Assembly (NCBI RefSeq): GCF_002879855.1
Contig: NZ_PNYB01000010.1
Location: 124,001-188,000 of the forward strand
Origin: Trinickia soli
GTDB lineage: Bacteria; Pseudomonadota; Gammaproteobacteria; Burkholderiales; Burkholderiaceae
DNA length: 64,000 bases
Direction of reading: 5' to 3'
Shown here in pieces: positions 45,628-56,078 of the stretch. Below the pieces are notes generated by a model. The model did not search any database, was not told where the DNA came from, and was given only the letters and a program-made list of their open reading frames with translations. Each line of letters begins with the position of its first letter. Position 1 is the stretch's first letter. The translations under genes were made by a program, and so were the position numbers.

Positions 45628-48600
45628 ATGGAGATGACTTCGAATCACGACAAGCAAGGTAGCGCCCCTTCGACGCATGGCGCAGGCGCCGGCCGCTGGC
45701 AATTCTGGGTGGACCGCGGAGGCACGTTCACCGACATCGTCGCGCGTCGTCCCGACGGCTCGCTCGTGACCCACAAGCTGCTTTCGGAAAACCCCGAACG
45801 CTATCGCGACGCCGTCGTTCAAGGCATCCGCGAGCTGATCGGCGTGCAAGCCGGCGAAGCGCTGCCGCACGAGCGCATCGAAGTCATCAAGATGGGCACG
45901 ACCGTCGCCACGAATGCGCTGCTCGAGCGCAAGGGCGCCCGCACGCTGCTGGCCATCACGCAAGGCTTCGCCGATCAATTGCGCATCGGCTACCAGGAGC
46001 GGCCCGACATCTTCGCCCGCCACATCGCGCTGCCCTCGCAGATGTACGAGCGCGTAGCCGAGATCCGCGAGCGCGTCGATGCGCACGGCAATACGCTGGC
46101 GCCGCTTGACGAGGACCATACTCGCAGCGTGCTGGCCGAGGCGCGCAAAGCAGGCATCACGTCGATCGCGATCGTGCTGATGCACGGCTACAGATTCCCG
46201 GAGCACGAGTTGCGCGTGGCCGAGATCGCGCGCGACTGCGGTTTTACCCAGATTTCCGTGAGCCATCTTGTCAGCCCTCTGATGAAGCTGGTCGGCCGCG
46301 GCGACACCACCGTGGTCGACGCTTACCTCTCGCCGGTGCTGCGCGATTACGTCGAGCGCGTAATGGCTCAGACGGGCAGTGTGCCGCTGATGTTCATGCA
46401 ATCGAGCGGCGGCCTGGCCGAAGCAACCCACTTCCAGGGCAAGGACGCGATCCTCTCGGGCCCGGCCGGCGGCATCGTCGGTGCGGTTAAAACGTCGGAA
46501 GCCGCGGGCGAACGTAAGGTCATTACGTTCGATATGGGCGGCACGTCCACCGACGTCGCGCATTACGACGGCGCCTACGAGCGTGTCTTCGAAACGCAGG
46601 TTGCCGGTGTGCGCGTGCGTGCGCCGATGATGGACATCCATACCGTGGCCGCCGGCGGCGGTTCGATCTGCAGCTTCGAGAACGGCCGTTTCCAGGTCGG
46701 ACCCGAGTCGGCCGGCGCTTATCCCGGCCCCGCCGCCTATCGCAATGGCGGCCCGCTGACCGTGACCGACTGCAACGTCATGCTCGGCCGCGTGCAGCCC
46801 GATCATTTCCCGCACGTCTTCGGGCCGAACGGCGATCTGCCACTCGACGTGGCGACCGTTCGCGAAAAGTTCGAAGCCCTCTCGGCGCGCGTGAGCGCCG
46901 AAACGGGCCGCGCGATGACCGCCGAAGCGATTGCCGAGGGCTTCCTCACGATCGCCGTCGACAACATGGCGCAGGCGATCAAGAAGATCTCGGTCGAACG
47001 CGGCCATGACGTGGCCGATTACGCGCTGTGCGCATTTGGCGGCGCAGGCGGCCAGGCGGCTTGCGCCGTGGCCGAGTCGCTCGGCATGCGGCGCATCGTG
47101 TTGCACCCGTTCGCGGGTGTGCTCTCGGCTTTCGGCATGGGCTTGGCCGATCTGCGCGTGCTGCGCGAGAAGGCCGTCGAGTCCGTGCTCGACGACGAGA
47201 CCGTGGCGGCGCTGCGCGAAAGCTATCAGGCACTCGAGGGCGCGGCCGTGGAAGAGATCCTCGCCCAGCGCATGCCGCGCCAGCACGTGCGCACGCTTCG
47301 CACCGCGCGCCTGAAGTACCAGAACACCGATTCGACCCTCGAAGTTTCGTTCGGCGACGCGCGCGCGATGAAGACCGCCTTCGACGCGCTCCATCAGAAG
47401 CGTTTCGGATTCGTGATGGAAGCGAAGCCTCTGGTGGTCGAGTCGATCGCCGTCGAGGCCATCGGCATCACCGAGAACGGTGCGGCCGTCGGCCATGCAC
47501 AGGCGCATGGACGGACCGATACGGCCATCGAGGCCGGCACGCGCATCGCCATGTTCGTTGACGGCGCTTGGGCCGACGTGCCGCTCGTGCGCCGCAACAC
47601 GCTCGCGGTCGGCGAATCGCTCCCGGGGCCGGCGCTGCTCACCGAAGACATCTCCACCGTCGTGTTGCTCGCGGGCTGGCGCGCGACGATGCTCGAGGAC
47701 GGCACACTGCGACTCGACCAGGACGACGTGGCACGCGAGGGCGCAGCCAAACCGGCCAGCGTCATCACGACCGAAGTCCACCCGGTTCACCTCGAGATCT
47801 TCAACAACGTCTTCATGTCGATCGCCCAGCAAATGGGCGTGACGCTCGAAAAGACGTCGTACTCGGTCAACATGAAGGAGCGTCTCGACTTCTCGTGCGC
47901 GATCTTCGATCGCAACGGCGGGCTGATCGCCAATGCCCCGCATATTCCCGTGCACCTCGGCTCGATGAGCGACAGCGTGCTGACGGTGATCCGCGAGCAC
48001 AGCGCGAAGATGAAGCGTGGCGACGCATTCATGCTGAACGTGCCCTACAACGGCGGCACGCACCTGCCCGACATCACCGTGGTGATGCCGGTGCACGCGG
48101 CCGACCGCGACGAACTGCTGTTCTACGTGGCGGCGCGCGGGCACCATGGCGACGTCGGCGGCATCACGCCGGGCTCGATGCCTCCCAACAGCACCGTTAT
48201 CGAAGAGGAAGGCGTCCTGCTCGACAACGTGCAGATCGTCGACGGCGGCACGTTCCTCGAGGCCCGGGTGCGGGCGCTGTTCGCGTCGGGTCCCTACCCC
48301 GCGCGCAACATCGACCAGAACATTGCCGATCTCATGGCGCAGATTGCCGCCTGCAAGTGCGGCACGACCGAACTGCTGGCCGCCACGCGCCGCTACGGCG
48401 CCGAGGTTGTCCTGGCCTATATGAACCACGTGCAGGACAACGCCGAGGAAGCGGTGCGCAACGCCATCAGCGCACTCGGTGACGGCGAGTTCACCTACGG
48501 CATGGACGACGGCGCGCAGATTCGCGTATGCGTCACGATCGACCGGGAGCGCCGCCAGGCGCGCGTGGATTTCGGCGGCACGAGCACGCAGCGCCCCGGC

Positions 48601-49308
48601 AACTTCAACGCGCCGCGCTCGGTCTGCAAGGCAGCGGTGCTCTACGTATTCCGCACACTGCTGGCCGGTTCGATTCCGATGAACGAGGGGGTGCTGCGTC
48701 CGATCGACATTGTGATTCCGCAAGGTTCGATGCTGAACCCCGTCTATCCGGCGGCCGTCGTGGCAGGCAACGTCGAAGTCTCGCAGGCCGTGACGGACGC
48801 GCTCTATGGCGCGCTGAAGATCATGGCCGCTTCGCAGGGCACGATGAACAACTTCACGTTCGGCGACGACGAGCACCAGTACTACGAGACGATCGCGGGC
48901 GGCTCGGGCGCGGGCCCCGATCATCCCGGCACCTCGGTGGTTCAGACGCACATGACGAACTCGCGGATGACCGATCCGGAAGTCATCGAATGGCGCTTCC
49001 CCGTCGTCGTGGAGCAGCATGCGATCCGCCGCGGAAGCGGCGGCCGGGGCCGCCAATCGGGCGGTGACGGCGCGGTGCGGCGCATTCGCTTCACGCGCTC
49101 CATGACGGCGAGCATCCTCGCCAACCGCCGCGAAGTGCCGCCGTTCGGCCTCGCAGGCGGCGAACACGGACGCGTCGGCTGCAACTGGGTGGAGCGTGCC
49201 AATGGCGCCGTCGACCGCTTCGGCGCCACACATACGACGGTCGTTCACCCTGGCGACGTGTTCGTCATCGAAACCCCGGGCGGCGGTGGCTACGGCTCGG
49301 CAGACTGA
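45628..49308 (+). CDS. oplAH: 5-oxoprolinase (fused HyuA-HyuB, ATP-dependent)
   Basis: A 1226-aa cytosolic enzyme that hydrolyses 5-oxoproline to glutamate with ATP. The length and fusion of HyuA-like (about residues 20-700; [34 protein letters not shown]) and HyuB-like (about 715-1220; [43 protein letters not shown], ending in ETPGGGGYG) halves are those of eukaryote-type 5-oxoprolinases. A hydantoinase acting on a different cyclic amide is the alternative. The ATG at 45628 follows GAGGAGA; an in-frame TTG 12 bases earlier is less likely. The next gene, a LysR regulator, follows after 30 bp. ChaC and a D-glutamate-cyclase-family gene nearby support the 5-oxoproline reading. Confidence 0.92.
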   Translation: MEMTSNHDKQGSAPSTHGAGAGRWQFWVDRGGTFTDIVARRPDGSLVTHKLLSENPERYRDAVVQGIRELIGVQAGEALPHERIEVIKMGTTVATNALLERKGARTLLAITQGFADQLRIGYQERPDIFARHIALPSQMYERVAEIRERVDAHGNTLAPLDEDHTRSVLAEARKAGITSIAIVLMHGYRFPEHELRVAEIARDCGFTQISVSHLVSPLMKLVGRGDTTVVDAYLSPVLRDYVERVMAQTGSVPLMFMQSSGGLAEATHFQGKDAILSGPAGGIVGAVKTSEAAGERKVITFDMGGTSTDVAHYDGAYERVFETQVAGVRVRAPMMDIHTVAAGGGSICSFENGRFQVGPESAGAYPGPAAYRNGGPLTVTDCNVMLGRVQPDHFPHVFGPNGDLPLDVATVREKFEALSARVSAETGRAMTAEAIAEGFLTIAVDNMAQAIKKISVERGHDVADYALCAFGGAGGQAACAVAESLGMRRIVLHPFAGVLSAFGMGLADLRVLREKAVESVLDDETVAALRESYQALEGAAVEEILAQRMPRQHVRTLRTARLKYQNTDSTLEVSFGDARAMKTAFDALHQKRFGFVMEAKPLVVESIAVEAIGITENGAAVGHAQAHGRTDTAIEAGTRIAMFVDGAWADVPLVRRNTLAVGESLPGPALLTEDISTVVLLAGWRATMLEDGTLRLDQDDVAREGAAKPASVITTEVHPVHLEIFNNVFMSIAQQMGVTLEKTSYSVNMKERLDFSCAIFDRNGGLIANAPHIPVHLGSMSDSVLTVIREHSAKMKRGDAFMLNVPYNGGTHLPDITVVMPVHAADRDELLFYVAARGHHGDVGGITPGSMPPNSTVIEEEGVLLDNVQIVDGGTFLEARVRALFASGPYPARNIDQNIADLMAQIAACKCGTTELLAATRRYGAEVVLAYMNHVQDNAEEAVRNAISALGDGEFTYGMDDGAQIRVCVTIDRERRQARVDFGGTSTQRPGNFNAPRSVCKAAVLYVFRTLLAGSIPMNEGVLRPIDIVIPQGSMLNPVYPAAVVAGNVEVSQAVTDALYGALKIMAASQGTMNNFTFGDDEHQYYETIAGGSGAGPDHPGTSVVQTHMTNSRMTDPEVIEWRFPVVVEQHAIRRGSGGRGRQSGGDGAVRRIRFTRSMTASILANRREVPPFGLAGGEHGRVGCNWVERANGAVDRFGATHTTVVHPGDVFVIETPGGGGYGSAD

Positions 49309-49338
49309 GCCCGGCCGGTGTGAAGGGGCCTTGGTGCG

Positions 49339-50271
49339 ATGAACACCCGCTTCCTCGAAACCTTCGTGACGCTCGCCCAGTTGCAGAGCTTTCGGGCGAC
49401 GGCACGGACACTTCACGCCACGCCGGCGACCATCTCGCTGCGCATCCGCACGCTCGAGGATGAGCTCAAGTGCGAGCTGGTCGACCGGCGTTCGCGCAAG
49501 TTCCGGCTTACCCCGGCCGGTCAATATCTCGTCGACTTCGCTCGGGACGTAATCGACGCGGCGCGGACGCTGCGGGAGGCGGCCGGCGCCGAGCCGGTCG
49601 TCGGCGGTACCTTGCGGCTCGGCGTGAACGAGACGGTCGTGCACAGTTGGCTCGCGCATTACCTCTCGTATCTGAACGCGCGGTTTCCGACGCTCGAGGT
49701 CGATCTCGCGGTCGACACGAGCGCCGCGTTGCAAAAGCGGTTGCTCGCGGGCGAGCTCGATATGGCGCTGCGCATCGAAGGTGTGGACAGCCCCCGCGTG
49801 GTGTCCCGTTCCATCGCCAGCTATCCGGTGCGCTGGATCGCGCGGCGCGACCTGCTTGCGCAGCATTCGGACGGCCTGGCCCAGCAGATACTCAACCGGC
49901 CGGTGCTGACCTTTGGGCGCGGAACGACCCCACAGATCGCGCTCGAACACATCGTGCATGGGATTGCCGTGGAGAATGGCATGCGGATCGACCAAATGCG
50001 GATCATCTGCTCGCCGTCCGTGGCCGCAATCGTGCAGCTCGTGCGCGACGGCTACGGCGTGGCCGCGATCCCGCGTCTGTTCGTGGCCGACGCCCTCTCG
50101 AGCGGCGAGTTCGCCGAGATACCGCTGCGACCGGCGCCCCCGCCGATCGTGATTTCGTCGTGCGCCCGGGCCGATGCGGGCGTGACCGTCGGCGCAGCCG
50201 TGGACGCGGCGCACGAAGCCTGCGCCGAGTATTGCCTGGGCCAACCGGGCGAACTCATCGAAGCGCTCTAA
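49339..50271 (+). CDS. LysR-type regulator next to 5-oxoprolinase
   Basis: A 310-aa protein with an N-terminal winged HTH (about residues 3-62; FRATARTLHATPATISLRIR) and a LysR substrate-binding domain (about 90-300). It lies 30 bp after oplAH on the same strand, so it is probably co-transcribed and controls the divergent MFS/oplAH promoters. Its HTH is similar in pattern to the LysR at 59003-59932, suggesting related targets. The ligand may be 5-oxoproline or glutamate (inference). Confidence 0.93.
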   Translation: MNTRFLETFVTLAQLQSFRATARTLHATPATISLRIRTLEDELKCELVDRRSRKFRLTPAGQYLVDFARDVIDAARTLREAAGAEPVVGGTLRLGVNETVVHSWLAHYLSYLNARFPTLEVDLAVDTSAALQKRLLAGELDMALRIEGVDSPRVVSRSIASYPVRWIARRDLLAQHSDGLAQQILNRPVLTFGRGTTPQIALEHIVHGIAVENGMRIDQMRIICSPSVAAIVQLVRDGYGVAAIPRLFVADALSSGEFAEIPLRPAPPPIVISSCARADAGVTVGAAVDAAHEACAEYCLGQPGELIEAL

Positions 50272-50419
50272 AACGAGCGTGAAATGTAAACGTTACCTGC
50301 GAGGTTCGTAATTCCGAACTTCGCTGCGGATGGTGCAGCGCAATCCGCAACATCGCTTCGGTACGCTGGGATCACGGTAAGTCGCCGTTACTCGCCTTGA
50401 TCACACCCTGGAGGTCAGC

Positions 50420-52792
50420 GTGCCCCTGCCTATCGACTCGGCCGCGCCAATGCCCACGTCCGAAGCGTTGCCGGCCGACCGTACCTCGGCGCCCGCCGCT
50501 ACGCCGGCGGCTCCCCGCCCCTCGTCGAATGCACGCTGGGCCATGTCCGGTGCCCTGGCATGCCTGTCTCCGTTCAAGAGGCAAACGCCCGCCACCCCGC
50601 CCACTGCCGGTGCTTTGCAGCGCCCCGCGCCTAAAGTGCCGCCGCGAGCGATGGCTCGCCAGAAACCGTGGGACGTACGAACGGGCGTCGCCGATATGGC
50701 GACGCTCTCGGACAAGCGCGTCAAGCGGTGGTTCAAGAAGTCCGCGTCCGAGCAATATCTGTATGCGAAGAGCTTGCTGCCCAAGCAGCGCGACGAACTC
50801 GAACAGGAGCTCGCCCAAACGATGCGGGGCAATACGCCCGCGGCCGGCGAGGCGCTGACCATGTGGCTCTCGGTCCAGCAGGCACGCTTGCGCACACACT
50901 CCCCCTTGCAGCAGCAGTTGCATCGGTCGCAGCAGGTCGCCAACGCGATACCGAGCGCGACTGTCGTAGGTGCGGCAGTGTCGTTGCCCGCGCTGATGAA
51001 CACGCGAATCCGGTACTACCAGTCCGACGAGCGGCCCGAGTACGCGAAGGCCTTCGACAATTTCATGAGCGTGATCGGCGATCCGTCACTGCCCCCCGAA
51101 GTCCGAAACGCAGCGGCGGAACGGCTCGAATACCATGCCTGGAGCGAGGGCACGATCGCGCCGCAAGAACAGCATCTGCTATATACCCACGGTGCGCGAA
51201 GGATGGCCGACGAAGGCTATCGCGTTCCTCGGCGGACCTTCTCGGACCTGTTTGCGGCGCGTCCCGTCGGCCCCGGGTTGACGAAGGAGGCGCCCTACTT
51301 TTCGTCGAAACGGCCGCTGACCAACCTGAACGGTCAGATCGCGTTCGAAAAAGGCATGGAACCCACCGACGTCAATGTGGACAAGTTGTGGTGCAGACAC
51401 CTGGCCCTCGCCTATTGCCTTTCTTCCGACGACAACGACGGCAAGTTCGACTTCGACAAGCTGTCTATCTCCGGGCCGCTTCATTACGATAATTTCGTCG
51501 ATCACGCGTGGCGCGACAAATATTTGCAGCCGCGCAACTATCTTCACGGCGCAGGCATGGGTCCCGACGCGCGTCGTGCGGTCGTGGACAACGATCGTTT
51601 CGGCGCGTCACTGGCGAACGCATTCAAGAAGCTGGAAGCCACCGGGCAATCGCATGCCTCGGCCGTCATCAATGTGGCGGAGTTTGGCGAGACAGGGGCG
51701 AAGTCCTACTCGGGGCATGCCATGGCCATGACGATCAAGGTCAAAACGGATCCTGGCAAAGGCACACCTGTCTACGTCGTAACCGTCTACGACCCGAACC
51801 ATACCGTTACGCATAAGCGAGTCAGGGTGACCGATCTGCAATCGCTCGAGCGCCTTGCATTTCGCGATTTCATCGATCCCGATTTCAGCTATGGCAACGC
51901 CGCTGCGATCGCGGTCCTGTCGAAGACCATGCCCGCCGGGTTCGAGGACGAATCGGCCGCCGCCGACGTAGGCGTCGTCAAAGCGCGGATCGGCCTCGCC
52001 CTACGCGAGAACGTTCCGGAAGCGCTCGATATCGTTGCCGCTCTACTGAGCGAGCCCGGGCTCGCGCAAATCGATCATGGAAAACTGGCGGACACCCTCG
52101 ATGCGAAAGAGGCTTCCGGCGTTTCGATGCTGTCTGAGGCGCTTAAGTTCGGCAACAGCGAAGCCGTGCGAGCATACGGCCGTTTGCTCAACAAGGCGGG
52201 GCTGCCGCCGCACATGCACGCCAGGCTGCTGGGAACCACGGTCGAGCCCGGCATACCGGCGTTCAACAGCATGATGAAAACGTCCTATTACAACAGCTGG
52301 GATACCATCGAGACCTTCGCCGAGGTAGTCGCGGATGCGCACCTCCCGGCACAGGCAAAGGTCGACCTCCTGGAAGGAAAGGATGCCGAGGGCACGCCCG
52401 CGTTATCGTCGGCGACGAAGTCTGAAAACGCCGCAGCGGCCGGGCTCCTGATGAAAACGATCCTGCACTCGACGTTGCCGGTGGTCATGAAGTCGCAACT
52501 GCTGGCTGCCAAGGACGCTCAAGGCACGCCTGCGCTCGCGCACGCCATGGAGCGCGGCGACGCCTATACGGTCATGCGCTTCATGAAGCAAATAGGCCAT
52601 TCCGACCTTCCCGACGCCGTCAAGGTGGAACTCATCGCAGCACGAAGTACGGATGGGACGAGTGGCTTGGCGCGCGCCGAACAAGCCGGGCACTCGGAGT
52701 TGCTGAATCTATACAAAGACCTCATTGGCCAAATGTCGTTGCCGGAGGCGATGAAAACCGAACTGATGACAGCCGGAAAACCAGCGCACTGA
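50420..52792 (+). CDS. EspL/OspD/ShET2-type cysteine-protease candidate T3 effector
   Basis: A 790-aa protein starting at GTG 50420 behind a good GGAGG. Residues 1-85 are Pro/Ala/Ser-rich, a likely secretion signal. The central domain has LWCRHLALAYCLS (Cys 325), KSYSGHAMAMTIK (His 433) and VYVVTVYDPNHTVTH (Asp 458). This Cys-His-Asp order, with 25 residues between His and Asp, matches the triad known for the enteric effector EspL and relatives (ShET2, OspD3). About 500-785 holds four or five about 54-residue helical repeats (DAQGTPALAHAMERGDAYTV), ankyrin-like as in EspL. That family cleaves host RHIM-containing signalling proteins; the plant or fungal target here is unknown. No perfect hrp box upstream; three TTCG tetramers at other spacings. 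Confidence 0.8.
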   Translation: MPLPIDSAAPMPTSEALPADRTSAPAATPAAPRPSSNARWAMSGALACLSPFKRQTPATPPTAGALQRPAPKVPPRAMARQKPWDVRTGVADMATLSDKRVKRWFKKSASEQYLYAKSLLPKQRDELEQELAQTMRGNTPAAGEALTMWLSVQQARLRTHSPLQQQLHRSQQVANAIPSATVVGAAVSLPALMNTRIRYYQSDERPEYAKAFDNFMSVIGDPSLPPEVRNAAAERLEYHAWSEGTIAPQEQHLLYTHGARRMADEGYRVPRRTFSDLFAARPVGPGLTKEAPYFSSKRPLTNLNGQIAFEKGMEPTDVNVDKLWCRHLALAYCLSSDDNDGKFDFDKLSISGPLHYDNFVDHAWRDKYLQPRNYLHGAGMGPDARRAVVDNDRFGASLANAFKKLEATGQSHASAVINVAEFGETGAKSYSGHAMAMTIKVKTDPGKGTPVYVVTVYDPNHTVTHKRVRVTDLQSLERLAFRDFIDPDFSYGNAAAIAVLSKTMPAGFEDESAAADVGVVKARIGLALRENVPEALDIVAALLSEPGLAQIDHGKLADTLDAKEASGVSMLSEALKFGNSEAVRAYGRLLNKAGLPPHMHARLLGTTVEPGIPAFNSMMKTSYYNSWDTIETFAEVVADAHLPAQAKVDLLEGKDAEGTPALSSATKSENAAAAGLLMKTILHSTLPVVMKSQLLAAKDAQGTPALAHAMERGDAYTVMRFMKQIGHSDLPDAVKVELIAARSTDGTSGLARAEQAGHSELLNLYKDLIGQMSLPEAMKTELMTAGKPAH

Positions 52793-53196
52793 ATAGCGAA
52801 CGTGCCGCGACCATTCGCTCCTCCCCGCCCCATCGCAACCGAGCCGCGGCACCCGATCGATATCGGCGCGAATACTCCGGCAACGTCCCGCCTCTGACTG
52901 GCTCCCACCAATAAAAATACCTGATCATTTGGGACAGCCATTTTCGATTATGTTCTATCAGGAGGCATTCGTAGAATGCCAACACACATCGATTGAATGA
53001 CACTGCTGGCGGTCATTCAATACACCGGCTGCCGTTCGTCATCCGTCGCAAGGCGCGCAGCGTGAGGCCAGTCGTGCTGCCGGCAGGCCCCTTCCCGAAG
53101 TAGACCCGGCTTCGCACGCCGGCTCTCGACGACCTCTGGCTTCAACTTCACGCACCGCTACGGCACTGGCCCGCGAATCCGAATGTCGAGGCAATC
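52793..53196. other. Intergenic stretch
   Basis: About 400 bp. An inverted pair GTGCCGCG/CGCGGCAC with a long loop lies just after the effector stop and might act as a weak terminator. Nothing else recognised. Confidence 0.35.
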
Positions 53197-53826
53197 ATGA
53201 CCAGACAATCAGCACTCGCCTCCCCCCCGGAACTGAGCGCGTTGCGGTGTTTGAGCGACGAGGAACGCGCGTGGCTGTTACGCCAGGCGCTCGACGTCCA
53301 TCAGCCGGGCACACCGATCTGGGTTTTCGCGTATGGCTCGCGGATCTGGCGACCCTCACTGCCCGCTGCCGAGACCGTTGGCGCCCTCGTCAAGGGCTAT
53401 CATCGCGGGCTATGTCTGTGGTCCTGCATCAGCCTGAGCACGCACGAAACGCCGGGGCTCGTGCTGGCGCTGGACGAGGGCGGCGAATGCCGCGGCGTCG
53501 CGCATCGGATCGATGCCGAGCATGTGGATGCTGCGCTCGCGGCGCTGTCGGACCGCGAGCTCGTCATCGACTCCTACCGGCCACGCTGGCTCCCCTGCCT
53601 GCTGGACGGCGGGCGTGAGGTCATGGCGCTGGCGTTCGTGCTGCGCAAAGGGGCTCCCAATCATGCGGGGGAAGTCACCGATACGCTCGAGCGGCACGTA
53701 CTTCGACACGCCGCGGGGACGCAAGGCAGCGCGCGCGAGTATTTGGCCGAGACCGTCGCAGGGCTGCGGGCTCATGGCATCCGCGACGAACATCTCGAGG
53801 GGCTGCTCCAACGGTTCGGCACGTAG
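53197..53826 (+). CDS. chaC: ChaC-family gamma-glutamylcyclotransferase
   Basis: A 209-aa protein that would cleave glutathione to 5-oxoproline and Cys-Gly. WVFAYGSRIWRP (about residues 40-51) is the substrate loop (YGSL in most members; here Leu is replaced by Arg). GVAHRID and LSDRELVIDSYRP carry the region of the catalytic Glu and Tyr. It starts after CGAGG. Unlike Ralstonia RipAY, a ChaC-type effector, it has only about 35 extra N-terminal residues and no hrp box, so a bacterial metabolic role feeding the nearby 5-oxoprolinase is more likely. Confidence 0.9.
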   Translation: MTRQSALASPPELSALRCLSDEERAWLLRQALDVHQPGTPIWVFAYGSRIWRPSLPAAETVGALVKGYHRGLCLWSCISLSTHETPGLVLALDEGGECRGVAHRIDAEHVDAALAALSDRELVIDSYRPRWLPCLLDGGREVMALAFVLRKGAPNHAGEVTDTLERHVLRHAAGTQGSAREYLAETVAGLRAHGIRDEHLEGLLQRFGT

Positions 53827-53863
53827 CCCGGACGCCGGCGGCCCCTTTTCACCTTCGCCGAAA

Positions 53864-54667
53864 TCAGATCACCGCGTAGTCGCTGTTGAGCAGGTCCGTG
53901 ATGAGCATGAACCCCGGCGCATGCGTGATGCAGAACTCGGGCTTGGCCTGCAGCAACGCGGCTTGAGGCGTGACGCCACAGCCCCAGAACACCGGAATCT
54001 CACCTTCGCGCACGTCGACGGCGTCGCCGTACTCGGGCTTGCTCAGGTCCGAAATGCCGATCAGCGAAGGATCGCCGATATGCACGGGCGCGCCATGCAC
54101 GCCCGGAAAGCGCGAGGTGATCTGGATGGCGCGAATCGCGTCGGCTGCCTTCATCGGGCGCATCGTCATGACCATCGGACCGGAGAACTTGCCGGCGGGC
54201 GTGGTCTGCACGCCCGTGCGGAACATCGGCACGTTGCGCCCCTGCTCGATGTGACGGATGCCGATCCCATGCTCGATCAGCGAATGCTCGAACGTAAACG
54301 AGCAGCCGATCGCGAACGTCACCAGATCGTCGCGCCAATGATCGAGCACGTTGTTCGGCTGCGCCACTTCCTCGCCGTGTTGGAACACGCGATAACGCGG
54401 CACGTCGGTGCGAATGTCGAGGTCGGCGCCAAGCATCGTCATCCGGGGATCGCCGACTTCCGACACGGCAATCAGCGGACACGGCTTCGGGTTGCGCTGA
54501 CAGAAGCGCTGAAAATCGGCCGCGTGGGCAGCAGGCAGGATCGCGAGATTGACCTGCACGTAGCGGGGCGCGAGGCCAGCCGTGGGCTTTCTCCAATCGC
54601 CTCGGCGAATGGCGGCGCGCAACTCGGCGGGCGTGAGGTTGTGAAAGCTCGAGGTCTCCATGTTCAT
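53864..54667 (-). CDS. DUF1445 / YcsI-type D-glutamate cyclase or hydro-lyase family protein
   Basis: A 267-aa protein with family hallmarks [34 protein letters not shown] and [13 protein letters not shown]. Members are annotated as putative hydro-lyases and some as D-glutamate cyclases (D-Glu to 5-oxo-D-proline). The ending is complete ([10 protein letters not shown]). It is transcribed divergently from a LysR gene and lies between chaC and the racemase-cyclase effector, which makes a role in D-glutamate/5-oxoproline balance likely. Two ATGs are in frame at the start (MNMETSSF); either may be used. Confidence 0.88.
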   Translation of the reverse strand: MNMETSSFHNLTPAELRAAIRRGDWRKPTAGLAPRYVQVNLAILPAAHAADFQRFCQRNPKPCPLIAVSEVGDPRMTMLGADLDIRTDVPRYRVFQHGEEVAQPNNVLDHWRDDLVTFAIGCSFTFEHSLIEHGIGIRHIEQGRNVPMFRTGVQTTPAGKFSGPMVMTMRPMKAADAIRAIQITSRFPGVHGAPVHIGDPSLIGISDLSKPEYGDAVDVREGEIPVFWGCGVTPQAALLQAKPEFCITHAPGFMLITDLLNSDYAVI

Positions 54668-54845
54668 TGGCCTTGAAAGAAATCGAAAAAATGAAAGAGG
54701 TGGATGCCGGAGCCACGTGCGAACGGCCAGCCCGAGCCGACGGCGTTGACGGCGGCGCCAGTTAGCAGTCTATAATCCGCCCGCCGATTGAACCTAATCG
54801 GACATCTTGATCCAACTCGATAGAAATCTCTGATCAGGCACCATC

Positions 54846-55757
54846 ATGCGGGCATCGCTGCGGCAAATCGAGACGTTCTACTGGGTCGCGCGGCTCGGCG
54901 GGTTCCACGCGGCGGCCAAGCGGCTGCATCTCACGCAGCCCACCATCTCCGCGCGGATTCACGAGCTCGAGGAGGTCCTCGGAGGCAAGCTGTTCGAGCG
55001 CGGCGCCTATCGGACCGAGTTGACGGCGCTCGGCGGCAGGCTGCTGGCGCAGGCCGAGAAAATCTTGCGGCTCGCAGACGACTTCGGCAATACCGCACGC
55101 GCGACGAACCCGTTCCGGGGCCTCCTGCGGCTCGGTACGAATGAATCGACGGCCATGAGCGGCCTCATCGATATGTTGACGCAGTTGAAAGCCCGCTACC
55201 CGTCGCTGCGCGTCGAACTGACGATCGACATCGGGAGCGCGCTCAGCCGCAAGCTGAACGGCAAGGAACTCGACGTGGCCATTCTCATGGAGCCGGTTTC
55301 GGCCCCCGGCATCGTCGACATCGCGATCGGCCGCGCGCCGTTGTGCTGGGTGGCGGCCGCCCGGTTCGCCCCGCCCCGGGCAACGTTGACGCCGGCGGAT
55401 CTGCTCGATCTGCCCGTGGTCCTCACGCCGCCGCCCTCCGCGCTGTTTGGCGCGACGGTTGAGTGGTTTCGCGCCGGTGGGGTGTCGCTCGACAACTACA
55501 GCACTTGCAATTCCATCTCGCTCATCACGCAACTGGTGGCGGCGGGACACGCCATTTCGGCGCTGCCCAGATCGGTCGTCCACGCCGACGTGGAACGCGG
55601 ACTGCTGCAGTACCTCGTCACCCGGCCGGCACTTGCGCCGCGCACTTACTATATTGCCTACCCGCGCGACGAAGAAAACGAGGATTCGGCGCTGCTCGTG
55701 CAAATGGCACGCGCCGTATTGGCGCAATACCATCTATTCGAGCCTTTGACAGACTGA
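54846..55757 (+). CDS. LysR-type regulator divergent from DUF1445 gene
   Basis: A 303-aa protein with an N-terminal winged HTH (about residues 2-60; FHAAAKRLHLTQPTISARIH) and an inducer-binding domain (about 90-295). The divergent 178-bp spacer contains TATAAT-like DNA (about 54770) and an ATTGAACCTAATC stretch, a likely shared operator. The obvious target is the DUF1445 gene; the effector operon downstream has its own hrp-type promoter. Confidence 0.93.
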   Translation: MRASLRQIETFYWVARLGGFHAAAKRLHLTQPTISARIHELEEVLGGKLFERGAYRTELTALGGRLLAQAEKILRLADDFGNTARATNPFRGLLRLGTNESTAMSGLIDMLTQLKARYPSLRVELTIDIGSALSRKLNGKELDVAILMEPVSAPGIVDIAIGRAPLCWVAAARFAPPRATLTPADLLDLPVVLTPPPSALFGATVEWFRAGGVSLDNYSTCNSISLITQLVAAGHAISALPRSVVHADVERGLLQYLVTRPALAPRTYYIAYPRDEENEDSALLVQMARAVLAQYHLFEPLTD

Positions 55758-55925
55758 GGCGAGCCGCCCGACAGGGTGGCTGCATTAAATCGATTTCACA
55801 CAAGAACACCAAATAAAACCGATTCGATTTTAATAATCGATAACACGGTTATTTAATCTTCCTCCTGCCGCGACCAATACCGCGCACCACCAAACTTCCT
55901 CCGCGCATCGCATTTTCGCATCTTC

Positions 55926-55986
55926 TTCGCATTTCGGATCGCGCGTTCGCCATTTCCCCAGCGGCGTAATACGGCACGCTTAAGAT
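55926..55986 (+). promoter_or_regulatory. hrp_II/PIP-type promoter for the racemase-cyclase effector
   Basis: TTCG (55926-55929), 16 bp, TTCG (55946-55949), 31 bp, then TAAGAT (55981-55986). Perfect geometry; the ATG is about 80 bp after the predicted start point. Confidence 0.88.
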
Positions 55987-56078
55987 TCGCTCGTCACTCC
56001 GTATGTCCGATGACACCGCATTTCAGGCCAACTGCCTGAGCGGGCCTCTTTTTGTCAATTCTCCGAGGAAGTTTTAAT

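Noticed and set aside
45520-50244. 1574-codon open frame on the minus strand opposite oplAH and lysR
   Set aside because: It mirrors two clearly homologous plus-strand genes; its product is a low-complexity His/Arg/Asp-rich string with no domain. Long antisense frames are common in GC-rich coding DNA.
53197-53826. ChaC as a RipAY-like type III effector
   Set aside because: No hrp-type box, and only a short N-terminal extension; metabolic context fits better.
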